From assembly GCA_964599875.1 (NCBI GenBank), contig CAZRHE010000008.1, positions 10,852 through 74,851 on the forward strand: DNA of 64,000 nt, given 5' to 3'. A program made the position numbers and the translations under genes. The notes under the pieces are model-generated. The model saw only the letters and a list, made by a program, of their open reading frames with translations, did no database searches and was not told the origin of the DNA. Position 1 is the first letter of the stretch, and every line of letters starts with the position of its first letter. This document shows positions 27,321 through 34,685 of this stretch, piece by piece. The DNA is from RGIG4097 sp964599875. Lineage in GTDB: Bacteria > Bacillota > Clostridia > Christensenellales > CAG-917.

Positions 27321-28853
27321 CTAATTGAGTTTTCTGCCCTTCTGTGCTTTCTTTGCGTTTATCGCGGAACTTATCGCGACGACGTCGAGAGCGTTAAGTC
27401 CGAACTTTATCGTACCTATCGCGCCCTTGAAAAGGTTAGGATTGCTCTCTTTGAGTTCCGCAAAACTCTTATCGTCCGCCTGCATGATTCCGAGGACGTT
27501 AAGCAGTCTTTCTTCGAAGTCCGCGTAGTCTTTTTCACCGTCGTACCAACCGCTTTCCGCAACCGCTATCACGCGGGGAAACGCCTGAAAATACAACTTC
27601 TCTTTCGTAGGCACGTATTCAGTCCAAAGAGGACATTCGACGCCCACTATATTTCGTTTGGATTCGTCGTCGAAAAGTTCGGCGGGGTTATACTTGTAAG
27701 TGTCCTTGACCGAGGTCATGCCGTAGGGATAATCGAGATAATACGGCAGGCATTTACTGACTATGACTTTGCGTCCGCCTCTTGCCGCTTTGACCACTCT
27801 CTCCGCCCTCTTTCCGTCCGACCAATATTGGCACGTCGCGGCGTCGTCGAGAGTGCCGGAATAGATTGCCTCGTTCCACACAATCGGGGTTTTACCGTGC
27901 GATTTTAGTATGTTAATCACGCGATTTGTGAAATATCCTTGCAGTTCCTCAAAATTTTTCAAACATTCGGATTTCAGTTTTTCTTTGCATTTTTCGCAGT
28001 TTTCCCAGTGCGTTTTCGGCACCTCGTCGCCACCCAAATGGAAGTATTTCGACGGGAATAATTCAACGACTTCGGACAGTAATTTTTCAAGAAATTCATA
28101 GTTTTCTTCTCTGCCCGCGCACATAATTCTGTCGTCTATTCCGAAGCGTTCGGCGACCTCGTACTGTTCCCCCGTACAGCCGAGTTCGGGCATTGCGGAC
28201 AGGAGTGCGAGAGTATGCCCCGGGAGGTCGATTTCGGGTATGATTTCGATATATCTTTCGGCGGCGTATCGCACGATTTCTTTCACGTCGTCCTGCGAGA
28301 AATATCCGCCTACGGGGACGCCGTCCCCTCTCGTGCTTTTGCGCATATTTCCCTTTTCGTTAAGGACGGGAAACGCCTTGCTTTCAAGCCTATATCCCTG
28401 ATTGTCGCTGAGGTGCAAATGGAACTTATTTATTTTGATAAGCGCCAAAGAATCTATAAGTCCCAAAATCACGTCTTTCGGGAAGAAATGGCGGACGACG
28501 TCGAGCATAAATCCTCTATACTCGAATCTCGGCTTATCCTTAATCGCACAATTGTCGATATAGGACTTGCCGTCTTTGTAGCCGTCGAAAATAAGTTGTT
28601 TCAAGGTCATCGCGCCGTGGAACAATCCCTCCTCTGTCGACGAAATAACTTTGACGTTGCCGTCCGCTACGAGTTCGTAATCGTATTCCGTGTCGGCGAT
28701 TTCAAACGCGACGAAGTTTTCCTCTCCGTTTTCGAAATCGAGGAACGCGAGTTCTTTTTTGATAAGGTCGCTACTCTCGATTTTAGTGGAAGCGGAAATA
28801 ACCGTCCGTCCCGCAGATTTCAAAATCGAATATGGTTTAGGTACAATTTTCAT
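27321..28853 (-). CDS. GH20 beta-N-acetylhexosaminidase
   Basis: The 510-residue protein has an N-terminal GH20b-like domain (residues of about 1-100), then the catalytic barrel with KPRFEYRGFMLDVVRHF, KFHLHLSDNQGYRLE and FHLGGDEVPKTHW. In the last, Asp-Glu is the catalytic pair of substrate-assisted hydrolysis of terminal GlcNAc or GalNAc. WNEAIYSG and the CPLWTEY segment are further family landmarks. There is no signal peptide, so it should act inside the cell on imported oligosaccharides. AGGAG lies 8 nt before the ATG. A promoter (TTGACT-17-TAAAAT) precedes it. Length and motifs are normal for the family. Confidence 0.92.
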   Translation of the reverse strand: MKIVPKPYSILKSAGRTVISASTKIESSDLIKKELAFLDFENGEENFVAFEIADTEYDYELVADGNVKVISSTEEGLFHGAMTLKQLIFDGYKDGKSYIDNCAIKDKPRFEYRGFMLDVVRHFFPKDVILGLIDSLALIKINKFHLHLSDNQGYRLESKAFPVLNEKGNMRKSTRGDGVPVGGYFSQDDVKEIVRYAAERYIEIIPEIDLPGHTLALLSAMPELGCTGEQYEVAERFGIDDRIMCAGREENYEFLEKLLSEVVELFPSKYFHLGGDEVPKTHWENCEKCKEKLKSECLKNFEELQGYFTNRVINILKSHGKTPIVWNEAIYSGTLDDAATCQYWSDGKRAERVVKAARGGRKVIVSKCLPYYLDYPYGMTSVKDTYKYNPAELFDDESKRNIVGVECPLWTEYVPTKEKLYFQAFPRVIAVAESGWYDGEKDYADFEERLLNVLGIMQADDKSFAELKESNPNLFKGAIGTIKFGLNALDVVAISSAINAKKAQKGRKLN

Positions 28854-28871
28854 AATCTTTCTCCTGTTTAG

Positions 28872-28900
28872 ATTTTATCAAAAACGCGGATATAAGTCAA
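28872..28900 (-). promoter_or_regulatory. Promoter of the GH20 operon
   Basis: Minus-strand TTGACT (28895-28900), 17-bp spacer, TAAAAT (28872-28877). The predicted start is near 28865, 12 nt before the ATG, leaving just enough room for the AGGAG site. It diverges from the plus-strand promoter at 28937. Confidence 0.65.
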
Positions 28901-28919
28901 TATGCGCCTTTTAACTTTT

Positions 28920-28931
28920 GCACGCGCGTGC
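28920..28931. promoter_or_regulatory. Palindrome between divergent promoters
   Basis: GCACGCGCGTGC is a perfect 12-bp palindrome lying between the two divergent -35 boxes (28895 and 28937), flanked by T4 on one side and A4 on the other. The position suits an operator controlling both directions. This is an inference from symmetry and location only. Confidence 0.35.
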
Positions 28932-28936
28932 GAAAA

Positions 28937-28965
28937 TTGACAAGGGCTCCGTTTCGTGTTATTCT
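28937..28965 (+). promoter_or_regulatory. Promoter predicting a leaderless mRNA
   Basis: TTGACA (28937-28942), exactly 17 bp, then TATTCT (28960-28965). The usual start 7 nt after the -10 box is 28972, the A of the ATG. No usable Shine-Dalgarno spacing exists for that ATG. Confidence 0.65.
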
Positions 28966-28971
28966 TTAGGA

Positions 28972-29472
28972 ATGAAAGCGAGCGGATTTCTTCTCGGCAG
29001 CACCGCAACAGCCGTCCTCGGGGCGGTCTGGAAAGGCATCAAATTTCTCGCAGAGCAAGCGGGAAAGGCGATTTACTATTTCGGTTTATACTATCCGCTC
29101 CTATACGTAATCTACGGCGTCGTACTCTATCTCGTCTTCGGGCTCAACCCCTTCGACCTCACGACGGACGGAAGACTGTATATTTTCGGATTCGCGCTGT
29201 CCGCTATCGCGTGCGTGATACAGGCGGTGAAGAATCTGATAGTGAAACCCTATCGCAAATATTTCAAGAAGACGGATATCGTCGAATACGGCAAGGACGG
29301 CAAGTTGTCAAAGCACGCGCCCGAAGCGCCTAAAATTTACAAGAGCAAAGTCTATCCCGACTTAATCGTGTACGAATACGAAAACCGCTACGACCTGTAT
29401 GAAGAAACAGAGGACGGCGTGAGATATTCGTCTACCGAATACAAACCGGGAGTGAAGAGGAAAAGATGGTGA
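28972..29472 (+). CDS. Small membrane protein, two predicted TM helices
   Basis: This 166-residue protein has hydrophobic segments around residues 33-55 (LYYPLLYVIYGVVLYLVFGL) and 68-88 (YIFGFALSAIACVIQAV), then a basic and Tyr-rich cytoplasmic tail ending KPGVKRKRW. I do not recognise a family. The start is set by the promoter, whose predicted transcription start coincides with the ATG at 28972. Its stop overlaps the next gene by 7 nt (ATGGTGA), so the two are translationally coupled and the products may act together at the membrane. Confidence 0.7.
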   Translation: MKASGFLLGSTATAVLGAVWKGIKFLAEQAGKAIYYFGLYYPLLYVIYGVVLYLVFGLNPFDLTTDGRLYIFGFALSAIACVIQAVKNLIVKPYRKYFKKTDIVEYGKDGKLSKHAPEAPKIYKSKVYPDLIVYEYENRYDLYEETEDGVRYSSTEYKPGVKRKRW

Positions 29473-30479
29473 CGAAAACCGAAAAAGAAAATATCCTCTC
29501 GGAAGAAATCGAAAACGCTCCCGCGACTGAAACGGAGGACGATAATATCCCAACCGTCGAATCCGAAACGGACGTCGTTCTCACGGAAGAAATCGAAACG
29601 GAAGGGATTTTAGCCTATCTCAAAACTCCCAAAACGAAAAAACGCATTTGGGAAATCGATTTCTTGCGCGGTTTTTGCATATTCCTCATGCTTTTCGACC
29701 ACGCCGCGCTGATGTTAAGCAGTTATTTCGGTCCGTCTTGGTACGGCGGATATGCGGCGATGCGCTCCTCTTCCCTTTTCGGCGCGAAACTCTGCACCCT
29801 TTGCGAACAATATTACTTTTATAGCGACCTACGCGCGATAGGACACCCGATAGTGCTGTTCATATTTTTCTCGATTTCGGGAATATCCTGCGCATTCTCT
29901 CGTTCGAACTTAAAACGCGGAATACAACTTGCAATCGTATCCGCCCTGTACACTCTCGTGACGTATATTTTGGACGAAACCATGTCGCTTGGTTGCTATA
30001 CGACTTTCGGCGTGTTGCACTTCTATGCGTTTTGCATAATCTTTTGGGCGGTCGTATCCAAACTCTGCAACGACAACGTCATCGCAAAAACCATGATAAG
30101 CGGATTTATGGTCATACTTGTCGCAGTGCTATATTATTGTTACAAAGCGCCCGCGGATACACCCGAATGGTTATTCTTCGTGTTCAGTCCAAAAAACGCG
30201 GACGGCACCCCCTCGTTCTATTCTCAAAGCGCGGTTTCCCCGGGAGATTTATTTCCCCTTATTCCGTGGTCGGCGTTCTTCTTTGCGGGCACGTTTTTGC
30301 AACCCTTCCTGTACTCGAAAAAGCGCAGTCTTCTCCCCGTCCTCGACGGCAAATGGAACAAGCCTATGTGTTTCATCGGAAGACACGCTTTGCTGTTTTA
30401 TATTTTGCACGTCGTCGTAATCGCTGTCGTGCTTATGCTTGTCAGTCAAATTTTCTTCGGCACTTGGGGACTTATATAA
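29466..30479 (+). CDS. HGSNAT/DUF1624-type membrane acyltransferase
   Basis: The 337-residue product starts with an acidic tail (residues 1-58, rich in Glu, Thr and Asp), then the family signature RIWEIDFLRGFCIFLMLFDH at the first membrane helix. That signature marks the heparan-alpha-glucosaminide N-acetyltransferase catalytic family (DUF1624), multi-pass enzymes that pass acyl groups across the membrane to sugars. Several further hydrophobic helices follow to the C-terminus (LLFYILHVVVIAVVLMLV). In bacteria the acceptor is mostly unknown; cell-envelope glycan acylation is a reasonable inference. It overlaps the preceding small membrane gene by 7 nt and is followed by two terminators. Confidence 0.8.
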   Translation: MVTKTEKENILSEEIENAPATETEDDNIPTVESETDVVLTEEIETEGILAYLKTPKTKKRIWEIDFLRGFCIFLMLFDHAALMLSSYFGPSWYGGYAAMRSSSLFGAKLCTLCEQYYFYSDLRAIGHPIVLFIFFSISGISCAFSRSNLKRGIQLAIVSALYTLVTYILDETMSLGCYTTFGVLHFYAFCIIFWAVVSKLCNDNVIAKTMISGFMVILVAVLYYCYKAPADTPEWLFFVFSPKNADGTPSFYSQSAVSPGDLFPLIPWSAFFFAGTFLQPFLYSKKRSLLPVLDGKWNKPMCFIGRHALLFYILHVVVIAVVLMLVSQIFFGTWGLI

Positions 30480-30511
30480 AAGGACTTCCCCCATGCTAAA
30501 ACGAGATAAAT

Positions 30512-30539
30512 TCGGCGTGTATTTCGCCGATTTTATTTT
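30512..30539 (+). terminator. Terminator of the acyltransferase gene
   Basis: TCGGCG / CGCCGA (6-bp stem, 7-nt loop) followed by TTTTATTTT, 32 bp after the stop. Confidence 0.7.
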
Positions 30540-30562
30540 CGCTAAAATCACTTCAAAATAAC

Positions 30563-30589
30563 AAAAACGCCGTTTTATGCGGCGTTTTT
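30563..30589. terminator. Bidirectional terminator between convergent genes
   Basis: AAAAACGCCG / CGGCGTTTTT (10-bp arms, 7-nt loop) gives a GC stem with a U-tract on both strands. It serves the plus-strand acyltransferase and the minus-strand PH-domain gene. Confidence 0.85.
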
Positions 30590-30627
30590 GATTTGTTTAA
30601 CTTTTGTTTTTGCGATTTTCTCGGCTT

Positions 30628-31212
30628 TTAGATTTGCGGACTGCGGTGCTTTCTTCCGCCCGCGGGAGCCAGTTGAATCATAAAGTTTTTTGCGGCGTCA
30701 GACTCTCTTCTTGCGACCTGACGAGTGAGGCATTGAACGAATCTGTTAGGTTGCGTTATGCCCTTTATGACGATAGGATCGGATGCGTCCGTGTAAATTA
30801 TTACGGTGCCGTATCTGAAAATTCTTTCTACGAATTTTTGGGTGTATTTCACGGTTTTGATTTGTTCGAGAGGCATCTGCGCTTCGAACACTCCGAAACG
30901 TTTATTAAGCATCCTCACCGCAAATTTTTTATCCGTAACGATTGCCTCTTTTTCATATCTGAAAACAGCCTCGAAACAGAATATAACAAACACCAACGCC
31001 CCCGCGCCTATCATAGCGAATTTGAGGACGGCTTCAGTGAAAATCGTCGAGCCCAAAAAGCCGTTTATTTCGTCCGAGAAAATCCAAAGCACGGCGATTA
31101 TCCCGCCGAGAATCGCGGCAATCAAAATTTCGCGCCAGAAAATCCAGCAACTGAATTTTGCCTTTGCTACTATGCGTTCTGCTTTGGAATAAGTTCTTTC
31201 TAACGTTCTCAT
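30628..31212 (-). CDS. PH-domain (bPH2-like) membrane protein
   Basis: The 194-residue protein has two hydrophobic helices at residues of about 28-46 and 60-85, then a soluble beta-rich domain. The domain has the bacterial PH signature of YdbS/YdbT-like proteins: an AIVTDKKFAVR strand, the short MPLEQIKTVKYTQ stretch and a FRYGTVIIYTD strand. Family members sit in the inner membrane; their ligand is not established. The start is fixed by a promoter whose predicted transcription start is the ATG itself. It has no Shine-Dalgarno. It is transcribed alone, downstream of the GH127-like gene, whose stop codon lies within its -35 box. Confidence 0.75.
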   Translation of the reverse strand: MRTLERTYSKAERIVAKAKFSCWIFWREILIAAILGGIIAVLWIFSDEINGFLGSTIFTEAVLKFAMIGAGALVFVIFCFEAVFRYEKEAIVTDKKFAVRMLNKRFGVFEAQMPLEQIKTVKYTQKFVERIFRYGTVIIYTDASDPIVIKGITQPNRFVQCLTRQVARRESDAAKNFMIQLAPAGGRKHRSPQI

Positions 31213-31218
31213 ACTTTT

Positions 31219-31247
31219 ATTCTAAATCTTAACTTTTGGATTGTCAA
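31219..31247 (-). promoter_or_regulatory. Promoter predicting a leaderless mRNA, overlapping upstream stop
   Basis: Minus-strand TTGACA (31242-31247), 17-bp spacer, TAGAAT (31219-31224), then 6 nt to the ATG at 31212. The TGA of the upstream GH127-like gene (31244-31246) is embedded in the -35 hexamer. Confidence 0.7.
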
Positions 31248-33187
31248 CCTTTGTAGCAAGGCGGGAAGTGGCACATTCTTATATTCGTGCACCCGAAAGG
31301 CACGAAAGTGCGCTCTATGCTCTCTTCCGAGAAAGAGGGCTTATGCGGTATTCCGCAATTTCCCGACACGTCGAAATCCCAATTCACGACGTTTTTGCAT
31401 CTCACCTTGATTTCAAACGGCGGATTGTCGTGGTCGTAAGGTATCCCTCTTATTTCGTTGACAAAGGTCTGCTCGTCGTCGTAAAGGCGTCTGACGCCGT
31501 TTGTCGAGCGCTTTGCCACGACGGGAGCGTAATTCCACCTCTTTGCGAAATTCAAGCGATATACGTGTCTGTCCGTGCTTACTCTTGCCTCGCTTGCGAT
31601 TTTGGATGCAAGCAGGACGTTGCCCTTATACATGGAAAGAGTGCCGTCCCTGTTTTCGAGTACGGAAAGCGGAATGTCGAGTTTGAGCATAAACGTACTT
31701 CCGGTTTTGAGCACGCACTTAACGGAAATGACGTCGTCACCGCTTGCGACGACCTGTCCGCCGGATATCAGTTGCATTGTCGTATGGCTGGGCACTCTGA
31801 AATTAATTTTGATTTCGGGGTCGCCGTCCGCCTGCTCCACCTTGAATACTATCGCGTTACGGAAAGGATAAGACGTTTCTTCTTTTATGCGGATTTTGTT
31901 GCCCGCGACGACGGTATCTATCGTGCAAGGCGCATACGTGAGGAAATCGAGTTCTTTTTCCCTCGTCATGCACACGGATTTTATGAAAAGCGGATATGCG
32001 GATATGAACGCTATCGCACCTCTCGACAGCAATCCGCCGAAATAAGCGTTGCCGTATTCACATTCTTTGAGGCTTTCTTTCATCTCGACGGACGCCTCGA
32101 GTTGATTGGGCACCGCTATATCCTGCACCGCTCTCACGTCGTCGAATGCGGCGGAAGGAATGAGGTTGAAAGTTATTTTTTCAATCAAATCAGCAACCGC
32201 GAAATCTCCCGTTTCGGACAGGACTTCAACGAGTGATTCTATGGTTTCCACAGCGGACTCGACGTCTATTCCGCGCGTTGGCGACGTGCCTGCAAGGCGG
32301 AAATCCGAAGAAAACGCTCCAGTTGCGTTGCCGTGATACTTTTCAAGCGCGGAAATCATTTTGAGAGAGAGGTTTTTGAGTTCGGAGTCCCCTATAAATC
32401 TTCCGTAAGTGCAGGGGTATTTTATTGCTTTCGCCACGCTGACGCCGCTCGTTTCGACCGCCGTCCTATGCGCGCGCTTTTTCCACTCCGAATTAGCCTT
32501 ATCCACGGTCAAAGGTTTCGAGGCGTCGAGGTTTTCGTACTCCTCGATTTTTTTGCGGAGTTTTTTGAGGTGCAAAGTGTTGAGATATCTGCCCGACGGG
32601 TGCTTATATTTAAAATTCGTCGCAAGTTTGAACCAATCGTTGCTTGCGTCGCGAAGTTTTTCGCCAAGGTCGTGCAGCCATTCGCTGTCCGTTTCCTTGA
32701 AAACCGCCTCTATCGCGGGGATTTCCTCAAGGAGTCTTGCCCTCGACTGGAACCAACAAGGCGTAACCGAAAAGGTGTTGAATTGGCTCTTGAAAAATTT
32801 CCGTAGGAAATTGAACGCGCCCTCGTCCCCCGTGAGTTCGTAATATGAGAGCACTGCTTTGACCGCCTCGATTTTCGGGGATATGAATTTGCCTTCGGGG
32901 CCGAAGTTTCCACCCTCCGTCGCGCTTGCAAATATCGGAGAAAGATAACTCTCCGCCTTTTCGAGCAATGCTTTATCCCCCGTCACGCCCGCGAGCAAAA
33001 TAAGCCCTCTGACGTAACGCGGAAAGGCTTCGCCCGTCTTCCAAGCGCCGTCGGTGAGCAATCCGTCCGTGCCGCCGAGGCGTTTTTGCAAGTCGTTTGC
33101 AAGGCGCAGTTGACTGTATAGCCAACCGTCGGGCCTTATCGCCCCTATGGGAAGGATATTCATTTTTTTTACGTCGTTTTTCGCCAA
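31244..33187 (-). CDS. GH127-like (DUF1680) protein, catalytic Cys not evident
   Basis: The 647-residue protein has an alpha/alpha-toroid-type first half (RPDGWLYSQLRLANDLQKRL, GLLTDGAWKTGE, YVRGLILLAGVTGD) and a beta-rich second half (NFRVPSHTTMQLISGG, PFFEIK-type strands). This layout matches GH127/DUF1680 beta-L-arabinofuranosidases. At the usual ETC and CCPPN zinc-site positions I see VETIES and KECEYGNAYFGG, so the zinc-binding and nucleophilic cysteines seem reduced to one or absent. It could be inactive, or have another mechanism or substrate. The start is a TTG at 33187, supported by GAGG 7 nt upstream; the internal ATG at 33163 has no such site. No signal peptide. Confidence 0.7.
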   Translation of the reverse strand: MAKNDVKKMNILPIGAIRPDGWLYSQLRLANDLQKRLGGTDGLLTDGAWKTGEAFPRYVRGLILLAGVTGDKALLEKAESYLSPIFASATEGGNFGPEGKFISPKIEAVKAVLSYYELTGDEGAFNFLRKFFKSQFNTFSVTPCWFQSRARLLEEIPAIEAVFKETDSEWLHDLGEKLRDASNDWFKLATNFKYKHPSGRYLNTLHLKKLRKKIEEYENLDASKPLTVDKANSEWKKRAHRTAVETSGVSVAKAIKYPCTYGRFIGDSELKNLSLKMISALEKYHGNATGAFSSDFRLAGTSPTRGIDVESAVETIESLVEVLSETGDFAVADLIEKITFNLIPSAAFDDVRAVQDIAVPNQLEASVEMKESLKECEYGNAYFGGLLSRGAIAFISAYPLFIKSVCMTREKELDFLTYAPCTIDTVVAGNKIRIKEETSYPFRNAIVFKVEQADGDPEIKINFRVPSHTTMQLISGGQVVASGDDVISVKCVLKTGSTFMLKLDIPLSVLENRDGTLSMYKGNVLLASKIASEARVSTDRHVYRLNFAKRWNYAPVVAKRSTNGVRRLYDDEQTFVNEIRGIPYDHDNPPFEIKVRCKNVVNWDFDVSGNCGIPHKPSFSEESIERTFVPFGCTNIRMCHFPPCYKG

Positions 33188-33229
33188 TTTTTAACCTCGC
33201 GCGGCGGTACGCGTATCCGCGCCCGTAGT

Positions 33230-33258
33230 ATAATAAATCTATCACATAAAATTGACAA
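33230..33258 (-). promoter_or_regulatory. Promoter of the GH127-like gene
   Basis: Minus-strand TTGTCA (33253-33258), 17-bp spacer, TATTAT (33230-33235). Its -35 box lies on the same bases as the -35 box of the divergent promoter at 33252. Confidence 0.6.
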
Positions 33259-33280
33259 ATGCAAGAGTATGACTTAAACT
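33252..33280 (+). promoter_or_regulatory. Promoter of the phosphoglycerate mutase gene
   Basis: TTGACA (33252-33257), 17-bp spacer, TAAACT (33275-33280); predicted start near 33287. GGAGGT at 33295-33300 is the ribosome binding site for the ATG at 33305. Confidence 0.7.
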
Positions 33281-33304
33281 TTACACTAACTAACGGAGGT
33301 AAGT

Positions 33305-34522
33305 ATGAAATACGTACTGATACTGGGCGACGGAATGGCGGATTATCCCATAGACGCCCTCGGCGGAAAAACCCCTATGGCGGTCGCGAATAAGCCTTAT
33401 ATGAACGCGCTGGCAAAACTCGGCAAAGTCGGCATGGTCAAGACCGTCCCCGACGGAATGAAACCGGGGAGCGACGTTGCAAACCTCGGCGCGCTCGGAT
33501 ACGACGCAAGAAAATGCTATACGGGAAGAAGTCCCCTCGAGGCGTTGTCCATGAGAATAGACCTATCGGAAGACGACGTTGCCGTCCGCACCAATCTCGT
33601 CACCCTCTCGGACGACGAACCGTTTGAGAACAAAATTATGCTCGACTATTCGGCAGGAGAAATCTCCACCGAAGAAAGCACCGAACTCATAAATTATATC
33701 GAGCAAGAACTCGGTTCCGACACCTTCAAATTCTATGCGGGAGTGAGTTATCGTCACTGCCTTATTTTGTCGGGCACGGACCCCGCAAAATCAAACGAAA
33801 CTATCTTCACACCTCCCCACGACATAAGCGGGAAACGGATAGGAGAATATCTGCCGAAAGGATATATGAGCGCGGAATTTTTGGTGCTGATGAAGATATC
33901 CAACGAACTGCTCAAAAAACATCCAATCAACCAAAAACGGGTTTTATCCGGTAAAAAACCAGCAAACAACCTCTGGTTTTGGGGACAAGGCACAAAACCC
34001 GCCCTTGACAATTTCAAAGAAAAATACGGTCTTGACGGTGGTATGATTTCAGCAGTTGACCTGCTCAAAGGCATAGCAATTGGAGCGGGCATGACGAGCG
34101 TCGACGTCGAAGATGCGACCGGCACTCTGAACTCGAATTTCGACGGCAAAGCGGCAAGCGCAATATCCCTTTTGAACAGCGGAAAGGACTTTGTTTTCAT
34201 CCACCTCGAAGCCCCCGACGAATGCGGTCATCAAGGAGATATAGAGGGCAAGATCAAGGCAATCGAAATCATCGACGAAAAGATTTTGAAGCCCGTCTAC
34301 GAGCATTTGAAATCGAGCGGCGAGGACTTCGCAATCCTCGTAATGCCCGACCACCGCACGCCGATTGCGCTCAAAACACACTCCTCCGAGCCCGTCCCCT
34401 ATCTCCTCTATTCCTCGAAAACATCCCTCGACGGCGCCGACGGCTTCGACGAATTCACCGCCGAAAACGGCGACTACTATCCCTCCCCCGACCTCCTCGT
34501 CCGCGACTTCTTCTCGCTGTAA
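33305..34522 (+). CDS. apgM: Cofactor-independent phosphoglycerate mutase, archaeal type
   Basis: The 405-residue protein interconverts 3- and 2-phosphoglycerate in glycolysis without bisphosphoglycerate. It belongs to the alkaline-phosphatase superfamily: the N-terminal YVLILGDGMAD supplies metal ligands, GSDVANLGALGYD holds the phosphate-accepting Ser, and HLEAPDECGHQGD and MPDHRTPIALKTH carry the C-terminal metal-binding His and Asp. The length fits the ApgM branch, not the longer GpmI. GGAGGT precedes the ATG. It stands alone with its own promoter and terminator and diverges from the GH127-like gene. Confidence 0.92.
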   Translation: MKYVLILGDGMADYPIDALGGKTPMAVANKPYMNALAKLGKVGMVKTVPDGMKPGSDVANLGALGYDARKCYTGRSPLEALSMRIDLSEDDVAVRTNLVTLSDDEPFENKIMLDYSAGEISTEESTELINYIEQELGSDTFKFYAGVSYRHCLILSGTDPAKSNETIFTPPHDISGKRIGEYLPKGYMSAEFLVLMKISNELLKKHPINQKRVLSGKKPANNLWFWGQGTKPALDNFKEKYGLDGGMISAVDLLKGIAIGAGMTSVDVEDATGTLNSNFDGKAASAISLLNSGKDFVFIHLEAPDECGHQGDIEGKIKAIEIIDEKILKPVYEHLKSSGEDFAILVMPDHRTPIALKTHSSEPVPYLLYSSKTSLDGADGFDEFTAENGDYYPSPDLLVRDFFSL

Positions 34523-34560
34523 ATAGCACACTGCGAATAGAACGTATATCGCACGCTCGC

Positions 34561-34600
34561 TTGTCATTCAGAGGAGCATCGCGACGAAGAATCTCACGAA
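34561..34600. repeat. Possible dispersed intergenic repeat copy
   Basis: Just after the mutase gene lies TTGTCATTCAGAGGAGCATC followed by GCGACGAAGAATCTCACG. This matches my memory of a CATTCTGAG...GAAGAATCTC element that is scattered between genes in many gut genomes. Only this one copy is visible here, so its repeat status cannot be shown from this window. Confidence 0.35.
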
Positions 34601-34612
34601 AGCGCACCTTAT

Positions 34613-34648
34613 AATATAGCCCGACAGGTCATCCCGTCGGGCTATATT
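34613..34648. terminator. Bidirectional terminator
   Basis: AATATAGCCCGAC / GTCGGGCTATATT form a 13-bp perfect stem with a 10-nt loop between the convergent mutase and LRR-protein genes. Confidence 0.75.
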
Positions 34649-34685
34649 CATTCATCTTTATTTCAACTCATACGATTATTAAGTT

